In this document: in pieces, positions 1-9,480 of the stretch
Layout of the letters: each line of letters begins with the position of its first letter
Numbering within the stretch: the stretch's first letter is position 1
DNA from: VHCN01 sp964589935
Lineage (GTDB): Bacteria; Verrucomicrobiota; Verrucomicrobiia; Limisphaerales; VHCN01
NCBI GenBank assembly: GCA_964589935.1
Contig: CAZPVD010000008.1
Location: 62,001-126,000 of the forward strand
Direction: 5' to 3'
Length of the DNA stretch: 64,000 nt
Notes under the pieces: generated by a model
Databases searched by the model: none
The model's input: only the letters and a program-made list of their open reading frames with translations
What the model was told of the DNA's origin: nothing
Position numbers and translations under genes: made by a program

Positions 1-823
1 CCTCAGGCGCGCGTTCCATCGAAGCGTAATCATATTCCGCAAGCACGCGCTTCGTCTCCGGGTTCACACGCAGCACGCAATGGTGGTCGCGACACAACAC
101 CCACAGTTCACCGTCGAACCAGCTCAAGTCCGAGTAATGCGCGTCACGCGCCCGGCTGGCCGAAGGCTTCACGATGAAATCATCCAACACTTTCAGCGTC
201 GCCAAATCCACGACGATGATGATGCCCTGCTGCCGCTCATTTGCGACGTAGAGTTTGCCGTTGCCGATGGCCACGCCCTCGAAGGACGCGTTGAGATCGG
301 TCGGGTGGAAATATTTCGAGACCGGCGACCAGTCAATGTTCAAGCGTTCGAGTGTTTCGTTCTTCGGGTCGAAGCGCAAAATCCATCGGTTTGCCTCCTC
401 ACAAACGTAGAGCCGGCCCTGCTCGTCGCGCGCGATGCCTTCGCAGTCATAACGATGAATCTTCTCGCTCGAAAAAGGCGCGAGTTGGTCGGGCGTGAAT
501 GCGTTGCGCAAGCGGAGGAGTTCCGCGACATTCGTGCCTTTCAGAAACTCAATTCGCCAAATGCCCGGCGCGCGGTCGTTCACCGTGAGCAAGCCGCCGT
601 CTGGCAGAAGCACCAAGCCCGACGCGTCAAAGCGCTGGTCGTTCGGCAGGTTGAGCAGCCACCATTGCTCGGCGCGCAACGTGAAGTATTCCGGTTGCGA
701 TGCGGAAGGCTCGGCGACATCAGCTTTCGCGGGCGAAGCAGATCGCGGCGGCGTCTGAGCAGCGGCAACGTGCGCAACGCCGCACGCGGCGAGCATCAAC
801 GCGAGGAGCCTTCCCTGACGCAT
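1..823 (-). CDS. Exported beta-propeller-like protein (SdiA-regulated / phytase-like esterase type), 3' end outside window
   Basis: The frame is open from an ATG whose complement is at 821-823 down to the window edge, so about 274 residues are visible and the C-terminus is missing. The N-terminus looks like a signal peptide (MRQGRLLALMLAACGVAHVA) followed by a Pro/Ala-rich linker. The rest has propeller-like strands: FDASGLVLLPDGGLLTVND near residue 65, then YDCEGIARDEQGRLYVCEE and FEGVAIGNGKLYVANE. The repeated 'EG(I/V)A...G.LYV..E' pattern resembles SdiA-regulated and esterase-like phytase domains, which carry Ca-binding propellers. The C at residue 14 could also be read as a weak lipobox. 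It is divergent from the rhamnulokinase gene. The function is inferred from fold resemblance only; the frame itself is secure. Confidence 0.7.
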   Translation of the reverse strand, partial: MRQGRLLALMLAACGVAHVAAAQTPPRSASPAKADVAEPSASQPEYFTLRAEQWWLLNLPNDQRFDASGLVLLPDGGLLTVNDRAPGIWRIEFLKGTNVAELLRLRNAFTPDQLAPFSSEKIHRYDCEGIARDEQGRLYVCEEANRWILRFDPKNETLERLNIDWSPVSKYFHPTDLNASFEGVAIGNGKLYVANERQQGIIIVVDLATLKVLDDFIVKPSASRARDAHYSDLSWFDGELWVLCRDHHCVLRVNPETKRVLAEYDYASMERAPE

Positions 824-1010
824 GATGGCGTTCTAGCAAACGGCGCGGCAAAGGCAAGCACGGCCTCATTCGACTTGGCGCGAGTGACGCTTCACGTTTC
901 AATCCCGTCCCGCGAGCCATCCGATTGCACCCATGCCGTGATTGTTCATTGCCAATCCCCGATGGCGGATTGAAACTCACGCAAGCTTTCCAGAAACGGC
1001 AATTGTCATT

Positions 1011-2498
1011 TTGCAAGCGGCGACGCCCACACACTACCTTGCGGTTGACCTCGGCGCTGAAAGCGGCCGGGTGATGCTCGGCTCCCTCCGCAACGACCGG
1101 CTCGCCGTCGAGGAGCTTCACCGCTTTCCAAACATTCCGCTCAAAACCGATGCCGGCCTGCACTGGGACGTGCCCGCGCTGTTCGACGGCGTGAAGGAGG
1201 GCTTGAAAAAGGCCGCCGCGCTCGGCGAACCCATCGCGAGCGTGAGCTGCGACTCGTGGGGCCTCGATTGCGTGCTGCTGGACGAGCGCGAGCAGATCAT
1301 CCCGCCGACCTTTCACTACCGCGACGCGCGCACCGAGCGCGGCGTCAAGACGCTGCTCGCGAAAGTGCCGTGGGAAACCGTGTTCGCCGAGACGGGCATC
1401 CAGTTCATGCCCATCAACACGCTGTTCCATCTCGCCGCGGAATCGCCGGAGCGGCTCGCGCGTGTGGCGAAGGTGCTGCCCATCGGTGACGCATTCAACT
1501 GGATGCTTTGCGGTGCGGCGCGCGCCGAGATTTCACTCGCCAGCACCACACAGCTCTACAATCCGCACACGCGCGACTGGTCGCCGTTGCTGCTGGAAGC
1601 CGTCGGGCTTTGCTCGGAAAAATTTCCTCAGCTCGTGCCACCCGGCACGCGGCTCGGACGATTGTTGCCGGAGATTTCGAGCGAAACCGGCCTCGGCCCG
1701 ATCGAAGTCATCGCAACGTGCTCGCACGACACTGGCGCGGCCGTCGCCGCTGTTCCCGCGTCGGTCAACTCCGAGCCTCCGTCATGGGCTTACTTGAGTT
1801 CGGGCACGTGGTCATTGATGGGTGTTGAAATTGCCGTGCCCGTCATCACGGACCGCAGCCGCAAACTGAACTTCACCAATGAAATCGGCTTCGCCAGTTC
1901 CGTGCGCCTGCTCAAAAACATCAGCGGCCTCTGGCTCGTGCAGGAATGCCGCCGCGCGTGGACGGGCACGGGGCAGGACTTCGATTACGGCACGCTGACG
2001 GCGCTCGCCTCGGCCGCACCGCCGTTCACCGCGCTCATCAACCCGGCCGACGCGCGCTTCCTCGCGCCGGAAAACATGCCAGCCACCGTCGCGGAATTCT
2101 GCCGTGAAACGGGCCAGATCGAGCCGCGCACGCCCGGCGCGTTCGTTCGCTGCGCGCTCGAAAGCCTCGCTCTGCTTTACCGCCGCACGCTGCGGCAGAT
2201 CGAGGAGCTTCTTGGAGCGCGCATCGAGCGCCTGCACATCGTCGGCGGCGGGAGCAGGAACGCACTGCTGAACCAGTTCGCCGCGAGCGCCTGCGGCGTG
2301 CCTGTGTTTGCCGGCCCCGTCGAGGCCACCGCCATCGGGAACATTCTTGTGCAAGCCATCGCGCTTGGGCAGTTGCCATCGCTCGCCGCCGCGCGCGAGG
2401 TCGTCCGCAATTCAACCGCCATGCAAATATTTCGTCCGTGTGACATGGAGAAGTGGAACGAAGCGGCCGTCCGCTTTGAAAAATTCTTCGGCACGTGA
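1011..2498 (+). CDS. rhaB: Rhamnulokinase (FGGY carbohydrate kinase)
   Basis: It would phosphorylate L-rhamnulose at the 1-position with ATP in the cytosolic rhamnose pathway. The N-terminal ATPase signature HYLAVDLGAESGRVMLG, the SVSCDSWGLDCVLLDE strand, the RDARTERG substrate-loop segment, GIQFMPINTLFHL and the C-terminal HIVGGGSRNALLNQFAA (FGGY signature region) all match RhaB rather than glycerol or xylulose kinases. The frame is open from an ATG at 942, but homology begins only about 30 residues in, so I chose the TTG at 1011, giving 495 aa. This start is uncertain. Its stop overlaps the next start by 4 bp (GTGA), implying translational coupling. No rhamnose isomerase or aldolase gene lies nearby, so the rest of the pathway must be elsewhere. 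Confidence 0.88.
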   Translation: MQAATPTHYLAVDLGAESGRVMLGSLRNDRLAVEELHRFPNIPLKTDAGLHWDVPALFDGVKEGLKKAAALGEPIASVSCDSWGLDCVLLDEREQIIPPTFHYRDARTERGVKTLLAKVPWETVFAETGIQFMPINTLFHLAAESPERLARVAKVLPIGDAFNWMLCGAARAEISLASTTQLYNPHTRDWSPLLLEAVGLCSEKFPQLVPPGTRLGRLLPEISSETGLGPIEVIATCSHDTGAAVAAVPASVNSEPPSWAYLSSGTWSLMGVEIAVPVITDRSRKLNFTNEIGFASSVRLLKNISGLWLVQECRRAWTGTGQDFDYGTLTALASAAPPFTALINPADARFLAPENMPATVAEFCRETGQIEPRTPGAFVRCALESLALLYRRTLRQIEELLGARIERLHIVGGGSRNALLNQFAASACGVPVFAGPVEATAIGNILVQAIALGQLPSLAAAREVVRNSTAMQIFRPCDMEKWNEAAVRFEKFFGT

Positions 2499-3667
2499 GC
2501 GCAGCAAGCCGCTCGATTATCGTCGTCGGCGCCGGCATGTTCGGCGTCACCGCCGCGCTCGAACTGCGCCGCCGCGGCTGGCGCGTGACGCTGCTCGATC
2601 CCGGCCCGATTCCGCGCACGACCGCCGCCTCGACCGACATCAGCAAGGTCGTGCGCGCGGACTACGGCAGTGACGAACTCTACACCGCACTTGGCGAAGC
2701 GAGCCTCGCTGGCTGGCACTTGTGGAACCGCCAGTGGGGCGAAAAACTTTACCACGAGGACGGCTTTCTCGTGATGCGCCGCGATGCAATGCAGCCGGGC
2801 GGCTTCGAGCACGAAAGTTTTTCAACGCTGGAGAAGCGCGGCTTTCCGTTGCGCCGCGTCAACTCCGCCGTGCTGCGAGAAGCTTTCCCGGCGTGGGCGG
2901 CAGAGAGGTTCCCCGACGGCTACTTGAACTCGCGCGCGGGCTGGGCTGAAAGCGGCAACGTCGTCGCGCGTCTCGCCATCGAGGCGAAGGCAAGCGGCGT
3001 GAACGTGCGTGAAGGCGCAGGCTTTGCGCGCTTGATCGAGCACGGCTCGCGCGTTGTTGGAGTGACGACTTCAAACGGCGAAGAGTTTCGCGCGGACTTC
3101 GTGCTCGTCGCCGCCGGCGCGTGGACGCCGACGTTGCTGCCGCATCTTGCCACGGTGATTTGGGCAACCGCCCAGCCCGTGTTTCACTTCAAAGTCGCCA
3201 ACCCCGACGAGTGGCAGTCGCCGCGCTTTCCCGTGTGGGCCGCGGACATCTCACGCACCGGCTGGTATGGCTTCCCTGCTCTCGCAAATGGCACGCTCAA
3301 GGTCGCGAATCACGGCCCGGGCCGCCGCGTGCAACCCGACGAGCCGCCGGTGGTGTGGTCCGGCGAGGAGGAGCGCTTCCGCAATTTTTTGCATGACACA
3401 TTTCCCGTGCTGGCCGACGCACCGCTGCTCGCGAGCAAAACCTGCCTCTACTGCGATTCGTTCGACGGGCATTTCTGGATTGACCACGATGCGCAGCGTG
3501 AAGGTCTCGTCGTCGCGGCCGGAGACAGCGGGCATGCATTCAAGTTTGCGCCGGTGATGGGCGGCCTCATCGCGGATGTCGTGGAACGAAAACCGAATGC
3601 GTTCACCGCGCGCTTCGCATGGCGTGAAAAAAGTTCCATTGCCAAGGATGCCGCGCGGGCCAGATGA
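2495..3667 (+). CDS. FAD-dependent oxidoreductase, DAO / sarcosine-oxidase-like family
   Basis: 390 aa starting at a GTG that overlaps the rhamnulokinase stop. The N-terminus holds the Rossmann dinucleotide fold (IIVVGAGMFGVTAALELRRRG, with GxGxxG at residues 12-17) and the acidic end of the second strand (TLLDPG). TDISKVVRADYG after it is typical of monomeric sarcosine oxidase / N-methyltryptophan oxidase relatives, where this region contacts flavin. The late segment CLYCDSFDGHFWIDHD, followed by GLVVAAGDSGHAFKFAPVMG, matches the covalent-flavin and substrate end of that family. The family oxidises secondary or primary amines or hydroxy acids; the substrate here cannot be told from sequence. 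Coupling to rhaB may be only operonic convenience. Confidence 0.85.
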   Translation: MSAASRSIIVVGAGMFGVTAALELRRRGWRVTLLDPGPIPRTTAASTDISKVVRADYGSDELYTALGEASLAGWHLWNRQWGEKLYHEDGFLVMRRDAMQPGGFEHESFSTLEKRGFPLRRVNSAVLREAFPAWAAERFPDGYLNSRAGWAESGNVVARLAIEAKASGVNVREGAGFARLIEHGSRVVGVTTSNGEEFRADFVLVAAGAWTPTLLPHLATVIWATAQPVFHFKVANPDEWQSPRFPVWAADISRTGWYGFPALANGTLKVANHGPGRRVQPDEPPVVWSGEEERFRNFLHDTFPVLADAPLLASKTCLYCDSFDGHFWIDHDAQREGLVVAAGDSGHAFKFAPVMGGLIADVVERKPNAFTARFAWREKSSIAKDAARAR

Positions 3668-3728
3668 CCGCTGCTTTTTGTTGGCCTGCAATGCGTGTGA
3701 AAGGTAAAAACTGGGAGAACGACCAGAC

Positions 3729-6710
3729 ATGAACCGGCCCAGCACGGAATCGCTCGTTCGGCAAATCGCGGGCATCGCCTCGCCGAAGGAGCGCGCCGCC
3801 TTCATCGAGCGAGCCTGCGCGGGTGACGATGAGCTGCGCGAGCGAGTCATGTCGCAGCTTGATGCCGTTGAGCGGACGAGAAGTTCTCCCGTGGATGCCG
3901 CGCCGGCAAAGGCCGAGGTTTATTTTCCTCCCATCAATCGCGGTGCAGAAGCGGTCACGACCGAACAGCGCGGCGACACGATTGGCCGATACCGATTGAT
4001 CCAAGAAATCGGCGAGGGCGGTTGCGGCACGGTGTTCCTCGCTGAACAGGAGGAGCCGGTCCGACGCCAGGTCGCGCTCAAGGTCATCAAGCTCGGCATG
4101 GACACGCGGCAAGTGGTGGCGCGCTTTGAAGTCGAGCGTCAGGCGCTGGCGATGATGGATCATCCGAACATCGCGCGGGTGCTGGATGCCGGGGCCACCG
4201 ACACGGGGCGTCCGTTCTTCGTCATGGAGTTGGTCCGCGGAATCAACATCACCGAGTTCTGCGATCAAAACCGCCTGAAGCAGAGCGAGCGCATCGAGTT
4301 GTTCATCAAAGTTTGCCGGGCGATTCAACACGCGCACCAGAAGGGCGTCATCCATCGCGACATCAAGCCGTCGAACATTCTTGTGTCGCTGCACGACGGC
4401 GTGGCGGTGCCCAAGGTGATTGACTTCGGCATTGCCAAGGCGATGGACGAGAGCCTGCCCAGAAACACGCTGCTCACTCCGTATCAGGCGTTCATCGGCA
4501 CGCCGGCTTACGCAAGCCCGGAGCAGGCGGATGCCGCCGGACTGGACGTGGACACGCGCAGCGACATCTACAGTCTGGGCGCCGTGCTTTATGAGTTGCT
4601 GACCGGATACCAGCCCTTCGATCAGGACAAATTTGTGGAGACTGGCCTCGTCGGTGTGCGCCGCGTCATTTGCGAAACGGATCCGCTCCGGCCCTCGACC
4701 CGCCTGCGCAATCTTGACCGCGCGAAGCTCGCCGCCGTGGCTCGAACGCGACACGCCGAACCGGAGCGACTGCCCACGCAGATGCGCGGGGATTTGGATT
4801 GGATCGTGATGAAGTGTCTGGAGAAGGACCGGGCGCGGCGTTACGAAACCGCCAACGGCCTCGCGGCGGATCTCAGGCGATATTTGCAAAACGAACCGGT
4901 GGTCGCGCGGCCACCGACCACCACCTACGTCCTGCAAAAGCTCATGCGTCGGCACCGGCTGGTTTTTGCCGCTGGCAGCGCCGTGGCCGCTTCGCTTGTG
5001 ATCGGCCTGGCGACTTCCATGTCGCTTTATTTTCGCGAGCGGGCCGCGAAACACCAGCAGGAGCTTCTCCAGAAGGAGGCCGATGTGAACGCCAGGCGTG
5101 CCGGAATCAATGCCGAGAAGGCGCGCAGTGAGGCAGCGAAAAGCCGCGAGGTTTCGCTGTTCATGAAGGAAATGATCGAGAGCGTCGGGCCGGTGGCCAT
5201 GGCCAGCGAATCCACGGCGTGGCGGCAGATCGTGGACAAGGCCGCCGAGCGCATCGGCACGGACGAACTTCATCCGGCGGTTGAATGGGAACTGCGGACC
5301 ACGCTCGGCGAGGTCTACTCCAGCCTCGGACAGCGTCGGCGCGCCATTGACATGCACCGCGAGGCGCTGCGGCTGGCGCGCCGACACGCGGAACTCGCGC
5401 CGTTCAAGGTGATTGATTCGCTCGTCAATCTCGGCTGGCACCTGAGCCAGGGCGGGCAGGCGCAGGCCGCCGACCCGCTGTTGCGCGAAGCGGTCCAGCT
5501 CGGCGCGCAAAGTTATCCCCAAAGCCACCCGCGGCTTACGTGGATCAAGGGCCGCCTCGGGTGGAACCTGATGTCCCTGCGGCAGATGGACGAAGCGGAA
5601 GCCGTGTGCCGCGAGGCGCTGGAGAAGGCGCGCCAATACTGGAAAAGCCCCGGCGCCTCACGTGACGAACTGCCCGCCAGCCTTTCCTCGTTCGCCACCG
5701 CACAGGCTTACGTCATGCAACTCCGCGGCAGAACGGCCGAAGCAGAGGCGCTCTTCCGGGAGGCGCTCGACGCCGCCCGGCGCGACAAGGGCGACGACCA
5801 TCCCGACCTTCGCGCATGGATGCACAACCTCGCCTCGTTCCTGCTCGCCAACGGCAAGCGCGACGAGGCCGAAATCCTTTTTCGCAGCGCGTGGGACATC
5901 GCCCAACGCCACACTCCAAATCATCCCGGCCAAATCTCCGGCGCGGGCAGCCTCGCCATGATGCTGCGCGAACGCGGCGACGACGCCGAGGCGGATGAAA
6001 TCATCTCGCGCCTGATCGCCACAGCGAAGTCGCTTGCCGAGCGTGACCGTTTTGTCTGGGCCAACGGCCTCGCCTCACTCGGCATGACGGCCGCGTGGCG
6101 CGATTACTCGAAGGACGCCGTCCTGCTGCTCGAAAGCGCGTCCCAACTCGGCAGCGACAACGAGCAAATCCCGGCCTACCTGATGGCAGTTTCATGGTCG
6201 AGGAAGGACGCGCCGGCGCTTCGCGCGGCGTTCACGGATTTCGTCTCCCGCCTCGGCAAACCCGGCCTCCCGGACCTCGCGTTGAGCGCGTGCGAGGCCC
6301 TCGCCATGTCACCCTCGGCCACGGGCGACGCACAGGCCCTCCGACGGCTGGCGGACGCGGCGCGCGCCTCGACCGAACCGGCTGGTTGGAGATTCGCCGC
6401 GCTGGCCCTCGCCGACTACCGGCTGGAACAGTTCGACACCGCCGCAGGAATGGCAGCGAAGGCGGCCGTCGAATCTGAACCGGGACCGCGCGCGGCCGGA
6501 AACTGCGTCCTCGCACTCTGCCGCCGGCGGGCCGGCCAGCACGCGGAAGCCCGCGCCTCGCTCGCCGCGGCCCGCGAAGTGATTTCAACATGGCCAAGCT
6601 CTGATGCCGTCGGGCCAAACACGCGCTGGCTCGACTTGTTCGTCAGCCGCGTCTTGTTGCAGGAGGCTGCTGCGGCAGTCGAGGATGCCGGTTCCGCAAA
6701 GGCCCACTGA
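3729..6710 (+). CDS. Membrane-anchored Ser/Thr protein kinase with C-terminal TPR repeats
   Basis: 993 aa. Residues 1-80 form a helical N-terminal segment. The Hanks-type kinase domain spans about 86-400: glycine loop IGEGGCGTVFLAE at 94-106, ATP-binding lysine K118 in VALKVIK, catalytic HRDIKPSN at 209-216 and the metal-binding DFG at 232-234. SPEQADAAGLDVDTRSDIYS is the activation-segment end. A hydrophobic span at about 410-437 should anchor it in the membrane, followed by a coiled-coil linker and TPR-like helical pairs from about 500 to the end. This architecture is expanded in PVC bacteria and is thought to sense or bind partners through the TPR part. A GGGAGAA stretch lies about 12 bp before the ATG. 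Substrate unknown. Confidence 0.92.
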   Translation: MNRPSTESLVRQIAGIASPKERAAFIERACAGDDELRERVMSQLDAVERTRSSPVDAAPAKAEVYFPPINRGAEAVTTEQRGDTIGRYRLIQEIGEGGCGTVFLAEQEEPVRRQVALKVIKLGMDTRQVVARFEVERQALAMMDHPNIARVLDAGATDTGRPFFVMELVRGINITEFCDQNRLKQSERIELFIKVCRAIQHAHQKGVIHRDIKPSNILVSLHDGVAVPKVIDFGIAKAMDESLPRNTLLTPYQAFIGTPAYASPEQADAAGLDVDTRSDIYSLGAVLYELLTGYQPFDQDKFVETGLVGVRRVICETDPLRPSTRLRNLDRAKLAAVARTRHAEPERLPTQMRGDLDWIVMKCLEKDRARRYETANGLAADLRRYLQNEPVVARPPTTTYVLQKLMRRHRLVFAAGSAVAASLVIGLATSMSLYFRERAAKHQQELLQKEADVNARRAGINAEKARSEAAKSREVSLFMKEMIESVGPVAMASESTAWRQIVDKAAERIGTDELHPAVEWELRTTLGEVYSSLGQRRRAIDMHREALRLARRHAELAPFKVIDSLVNLGWHLSQGGQAQAADPLLREAVQLGAQSYPQSHPRLTWIKGRLGWNLMSLRQMDEAEAVCREALEKARQYWKSPGASRDELPASLSSFATAQAYVMQLRGRTAEAEALFREALDAARRDKGDDHPDLRAWMHNLASFLLANGKRDEAEILFRSAWDIAQRHTPNHPGQISGAGSLAMMLRERGDDAEADEIISRLIATAKSLAERDRFVWANGLASLGMTAAWRDYSKDAVLLLESASQLGSDNEQIPAYLMAVSWSRKDAPALRAAFTDFVSRLGKPGLPDLALSACEALAMSPSATGDAQALRRLADAARASTEPAGWRFAALALADYRLEQFDTAAGMAAKAAVESEPGPRAAGNCVLALCRRRAGQHAEARASLAAAREVISTWPSSDAVGPNTRWLDLFVSRVLLQEAAAAVEDAGSAKAH

Positions 6711-6739
6711 AGCGAAACGCACCCCCTTGCTGTCGCCGC

Positions 6740-7219
6740 TTAAAGTTCGAGCGCGTAGGCTTGGTCACAACGGCCGGGGAAGTGGTCGCACGGAATCGGC
6801 TTGAAGCCGGCTCGCTCGTAAAGCCGGACCGCCTCCTTCAACACGTTTGCTGTGCCGAGCGTCACGCGCCGGAAGCCCAGTTCGCGCGCGCCGGCCACGG
6901 CAGTTTCGAGCAACTTACGGCCCAAGCCACGTCCACGGACGGTCTGCGCAAGATACATCTTTCGCATCTCGCAGTCGCCGCTGGCTTCTGGGTGCAGCCC
7001 GACGGAGCCGATGATTTCGCCCGCGCCATTTTGCACGACCCAAAACGCGCCGCCGGTTTTGAAATAGTTCGCCTCGATGTCGGCGAGGTCGGAATCCGTC
7101 GCGTGCGGCTCTGGCGTGAGGCCGTATTCGCGCAGCACGCCGAACACGAGCGCCTGCACCGCGGCGCAATCCGCATTCGTCGCGGCGCGGACGGTGAATT
7201 CGCCGAAGGTCTCGCTCAT
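6740..7219 (-). CDS. GNAT family N-acetyltransferase
   Basis: 159 aa from the ATG at 7219. The frame stays open to 7282, but that extension runs into the upstream coding region and is not needed. The acetyl-CoA binding motif A is clear (MRKMYLAQTVRGRGLGRKLL), followed by RVTLGTANVLKEAVRLYERAGF, the motif B region of GNAT enzymes. It would transfer an acetyl group from acetyl-CoA to an amine of unknown identity. The ATG follows the stop of the LOG gene after a single base, so the two are certainly co-transcribed. Its stop is 29 bp from the convergent kinase stop, with no obvious terminator between them. Confidence 0.88.
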   Translation of the reverse strand: MSETFGEFTVRAATNADCAAVQALVFGVLREYGLTPEPHATDSDLADIEANYFKTGGAFWVVQNGAGEIIGSVGLHPEASGDCEMRKMYLAQTVRGRGLGRKLLETAVAGARELGFRRVTLGTANVLKEAVRLYERAGFKPIPCDHFPGRCDQAYALEL

Positions 7220-7220
7220 T

Positions 7221-7793
7221 TCAAAACCACTTCGGTTCAACGGGCGCAGGCTGGTGATTCGCCAGCCACTCGATGACTTCATGCGGATGGGCGGCGATGT
7301 GATAAAGGTTCGTGTTGTCGGGCTTCTTGAAGCGCAGTTCCACGAGCCGGCGGAACATCTCGATCAACGGATCATAGAAGCCGTCGGTGTTCAGGAACGC
7401 CACGGGCTTGGCGTGCTGCTGAAGCTGCTTGAGCGTCAGGATTTCGAGGATTTCCTCAAGCGTGCCCCAGCCGCCGGGCAGCGCGATAAACGCATCCGCG
7501 CGCGCTTCCATCACGGCTTTCCGCTCGCGCATCGTTTCGACGACGATGAGTTCATCCGCCGCGCGATAGGCAAGCTCCTTGTCCACCATGAAGCGCGGGA
7601 TGACGCCGACGACCTTGCCGCCGTGGCGATGAACAGCGTTTGCCATCGCGCCCATGAGGCCGACGTTGCCGCCGCCATAGACGAGCGTGATCCCGCGCTG
7701 CGCGAGCAACGCGCCGAGTTCCGCGGCGACATCAAAATAACGGCGGTCAATGGCGCTGCTCGACGCGCTGTAGACACAAATAGCCCGGTGCAT
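7221..7793 (-). CDS. LOG / TIGR00730 family Rossmann-fold nucleotide hydrolase
   Basis: 190 aa from the ATG at 7793 (MHRAICVYSASSS); an upstream in-frame start at 7862 would overlap the preceding zinc-ribbon gene. The protein carries both family signatures: GGGNVGLMGAMANAV near the N-terminus and the motif MRERKAVMEARADAF followed by LPGGWGTLEEILEIL. PGGxGTxxE binds the ribose-phosphate. Members are cytokinin riboside 5'-monophosphate phosphoribohydrolases or related AMP/pyrimidine nucleotide hydrolases ('lysine decarboxylase' is a historic misannotation). The bacterial role is probably nucleotide salvage or clean-up. It sits between the zinc-ribbon and GNAT genes in one short operon. Confidence 0.88.
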   Translation of the reverse strand: MHRAICVYSASSSAIDRRYFDVAAELGALLAQRGITLVYGGGNVGLMGAMANAVHRHGGKVVGVIPRFMVDKELAYRAADELIVVETMRERKAVMEARADAFIALPGGWGTLEEILEILTLKQLQQHAKPVAFLNTDGFYDPLIEMFRRLVELRFKKPDNTNLYHIAAHPHEVIEWLANHQPAPVEPKWF

Positions 7794-7846
7794 GGCGGAA
7801 CGATTGTCGGAACATGCGGCGCAGGCAAGAACACTTGCGGCACGAT

Positions 7847-8074
7847 TCACAACGTCCGCCACCTACCCGACGTGCGAAGTTTCGCAAGCGAGGCGTCTTT
7901 GGCAAAAAATCGGGTCAGCCCGCAGTCGCCGCAGACGATGATGTCCACGTCTGTTCCACCAAACCAGCGCCACAAACCCGGCCACAGCGCGGCCGCGTGC
8001 CCAAGCATCGGGGACTTGGAGATGTAGAGTGAATCACGTCCGCACTCGGGACATTTATGTGAAGCGTCGTTCAT
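7847..8074 (-). CDS. Small zinc-ribbon protein
   Basis: 75 aa. Two CxxC knuckles, CPEC at residues 8-11 and CGDC at 48-51, are 36 residues apart and would bind one zinc. The segment between them is Trp-rich (WPGLWRWFGG). No catalytic domain is present. It is the first gene of the three-gene minus-strand group with the LOG and GNAT genes. The function is unknown; such ribbons often act as nucleic-acid or protein adaptors. The ATG lies 18 bp before the hairpin that follows the SPFH gene. Confidence 0.7.
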   Translation of the reverse strand: MNDASHKCPECGRDSLYISKSPMLGHAAALWPGLWRWFGGTDVDIIVCGDCGLTRFFAKDASLAKLRTSGRWRTL

Positions 8075-8092
8075 AACTTTCGGGAAGTTTCA

Positions 8093-8125
8093 GCGGGCGC
8101 GGCGGCGCGAGGCCACCGCGCCCGC
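8093..8125 (-). terminator. GC-rich stem-loop after the SPFH gene
   Basis: A perfect 10-bp inverted repeat (GCGGGCGCGG at 8093-8102 and CCGCGCCCGC at 8116-8125) with a 13-nt loop sits in the 71-bp gap between the SPFH stop and the zinc-ribbon start. No U-tract follows on the minus strand, so it is either a weak or factor-assisted terminator or an mRNA-stabilising hairpin. Confidence 0.4.
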
Positions 8126-8145
8126 CTCATTGGTGTTGATCGGTT

Positions 8146-9480
8146 TTACTTCACCAAGTTCGTTCCAGGCGCAGGCACCTGCACGAGCAGGTTTGGAGCG
8201 CCGTTGCCCATGAACCACGTCGGGTAGCGGCCGTCCCACTTCTCGACACGCGACTTCTCGACTTCGAGCTGCTTCAACTGGAGCAGCAGCGGATTGGCCT
8301 GCGCTTCCTGCGAAGCGCGGTTCACTTCGCGGATCGCCTCGGCCTCGGCAAATGCGGCGGTCTTGCGCGCATCGGCCTGGCCTTGTGCCTCGCGGCGGGC
8401 TTTTTCCGCAGTCGCGTTGGCTTCGAGTTCAATACGCTCGTTCTCTTTTTTCTGCGCTTCGAACTTCGCCTCGGAGACGACCTTGAGTTGCTGCGCAATG
8501 AACGTCTCGTCAATCGCCTTCTGGATTGCCGGGTTCTCGTAGGTCATGCCTCCGAACATGCCGACGGTCGTAATGCTCACGCCGCGCGTAGTGAAGAAGT
8601 TTGTCACGTCGGCCTTCACAGAATCGGCGATTTCCTGTTTCTTCGACCGCAACGCGTCGAGCGCATATTTCGCGGCGACCTCGGCGGCGGATTGTTGGAT
8701 GCGCCCGCGCACCTCGTGATCCATCACGTCGGCAAGCGAGCCGCTCGGATACCAGTAGAGGAACTTCGCCGCGTCGTCCTCCGCGATGAAGGCCGTGCAG
8801 GTGAATCCCATGCTGAAGCCGACGCTATCCGCACTCTCGATCCAGATGGCCTTGTCGGCGCGCTTGAGTTGGGCGTGGGCTGCGGGCATTTCAGCGGTCG
8901 TCCATTCGCGCGTGACGGGCGAGCGGTTCACTTTCACAAGGCGCACGGTCGAGATCCAGCGGCCGTCACTTCCAAGTCGGCCTTCCTGAGACCAGCGGTG
9001 CGTGATCTGCACCCGTTTGGCAGCGACCTTGCGCTGCTTCAGGTAGTCCTCGCTCTGGAAGCGCGCCTGTTGCGTCGTGTCGCCTTCGAGCGGAATGAGG
9101 AAGCCCGTCTCCGACGTGTCAATCTCGACATACTCCGGCCGGTCGAAAGGCTTCATGCAGCCCGCAAAGGCCAGCGGCGTGAGCACGAGCAGGAAGAGTG
9201 CGGCACCGCGCGCAAAACGATCGCGCAATTTCGCGAACCCAGCCTGCGCCCACGCGCCAAAGCACAGCCACGAGGCCGCGAGCATCAGCACGGCGGTGAT
9301 GATGTGCGCCGTGTCCTTGAACGTGTCGAACGCGCGCAGCGCCTGCGCGGCGGCGTCCCCGTTGTTGAATTGATTTAACGCAAGCTCGCGTGCCAATGCG
9401 GCTTGATGTGTGTTCAACCAACTGTTTTCCACAGTCCACAAGGCGGCGATGGCCGTCACAAACAACACAATGCGTTTCAT
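8146..9480 (-). CDS. SPFH / band-7 domain membrane protein
   Basis: 444 aa. Three hydrophobic stretches lie in the first 115 residues (about 3-16, 60-80 and 92-110), the last ending in LAFAGC, which has lipobox form but is internal. Then comes the band-7 region (PEYVEIDTSETGFLIPLEGD near 120) and, after about 270, an Ala/Glu/Lys-rich coiled coil (KFEAQKKENERIELEANATA) typical of prohibitin/flotillin-like scaffolds. Such proteins oligomerise at membranes and organise proteases or lipid domains. There is no NfeD-type partner next to it, which is the usual companion in other lineages. Start ATG at 9480. Confidence 0.85.
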   Translation of the reverse strand: MKRIVLFVTAIAALWTVENSWLNTHQAALARELALNQFNNGDAAAQALRAFDTFKDTAHIITAVLMLAASWLCFGAWAQAGFAKLRDRFARGAALFLLVLTPLAFAGCMKPFDRPEYVEIDTSETGFLIPLEGDTTQQARFQSEDYLKQRKVAAKRVQITHRWSQEGRLGSDGRWISTVRLVKVNRSPVTREWTTAEMPAAHAQLKRADKAIWIESADSVGFSMGFTCTAFIAEDDAAKFLYWYPSGSLADVMDHEVRGRIQQSAAEVAAKYALDALRSKKQEIADSVKADVTNFFTTRGVSITTVGMFGGMTYENPAIQKAIDETFIAQQLKVVSEAKFEAQKKENERIELEANATAEKARREAQGQADARKTAAFAEAEAIREVNRASQEAQANPLLLQLKQLEVEKSRVEKWDGRYPTWFMGNGAPNLLVQVPAPGTNLVK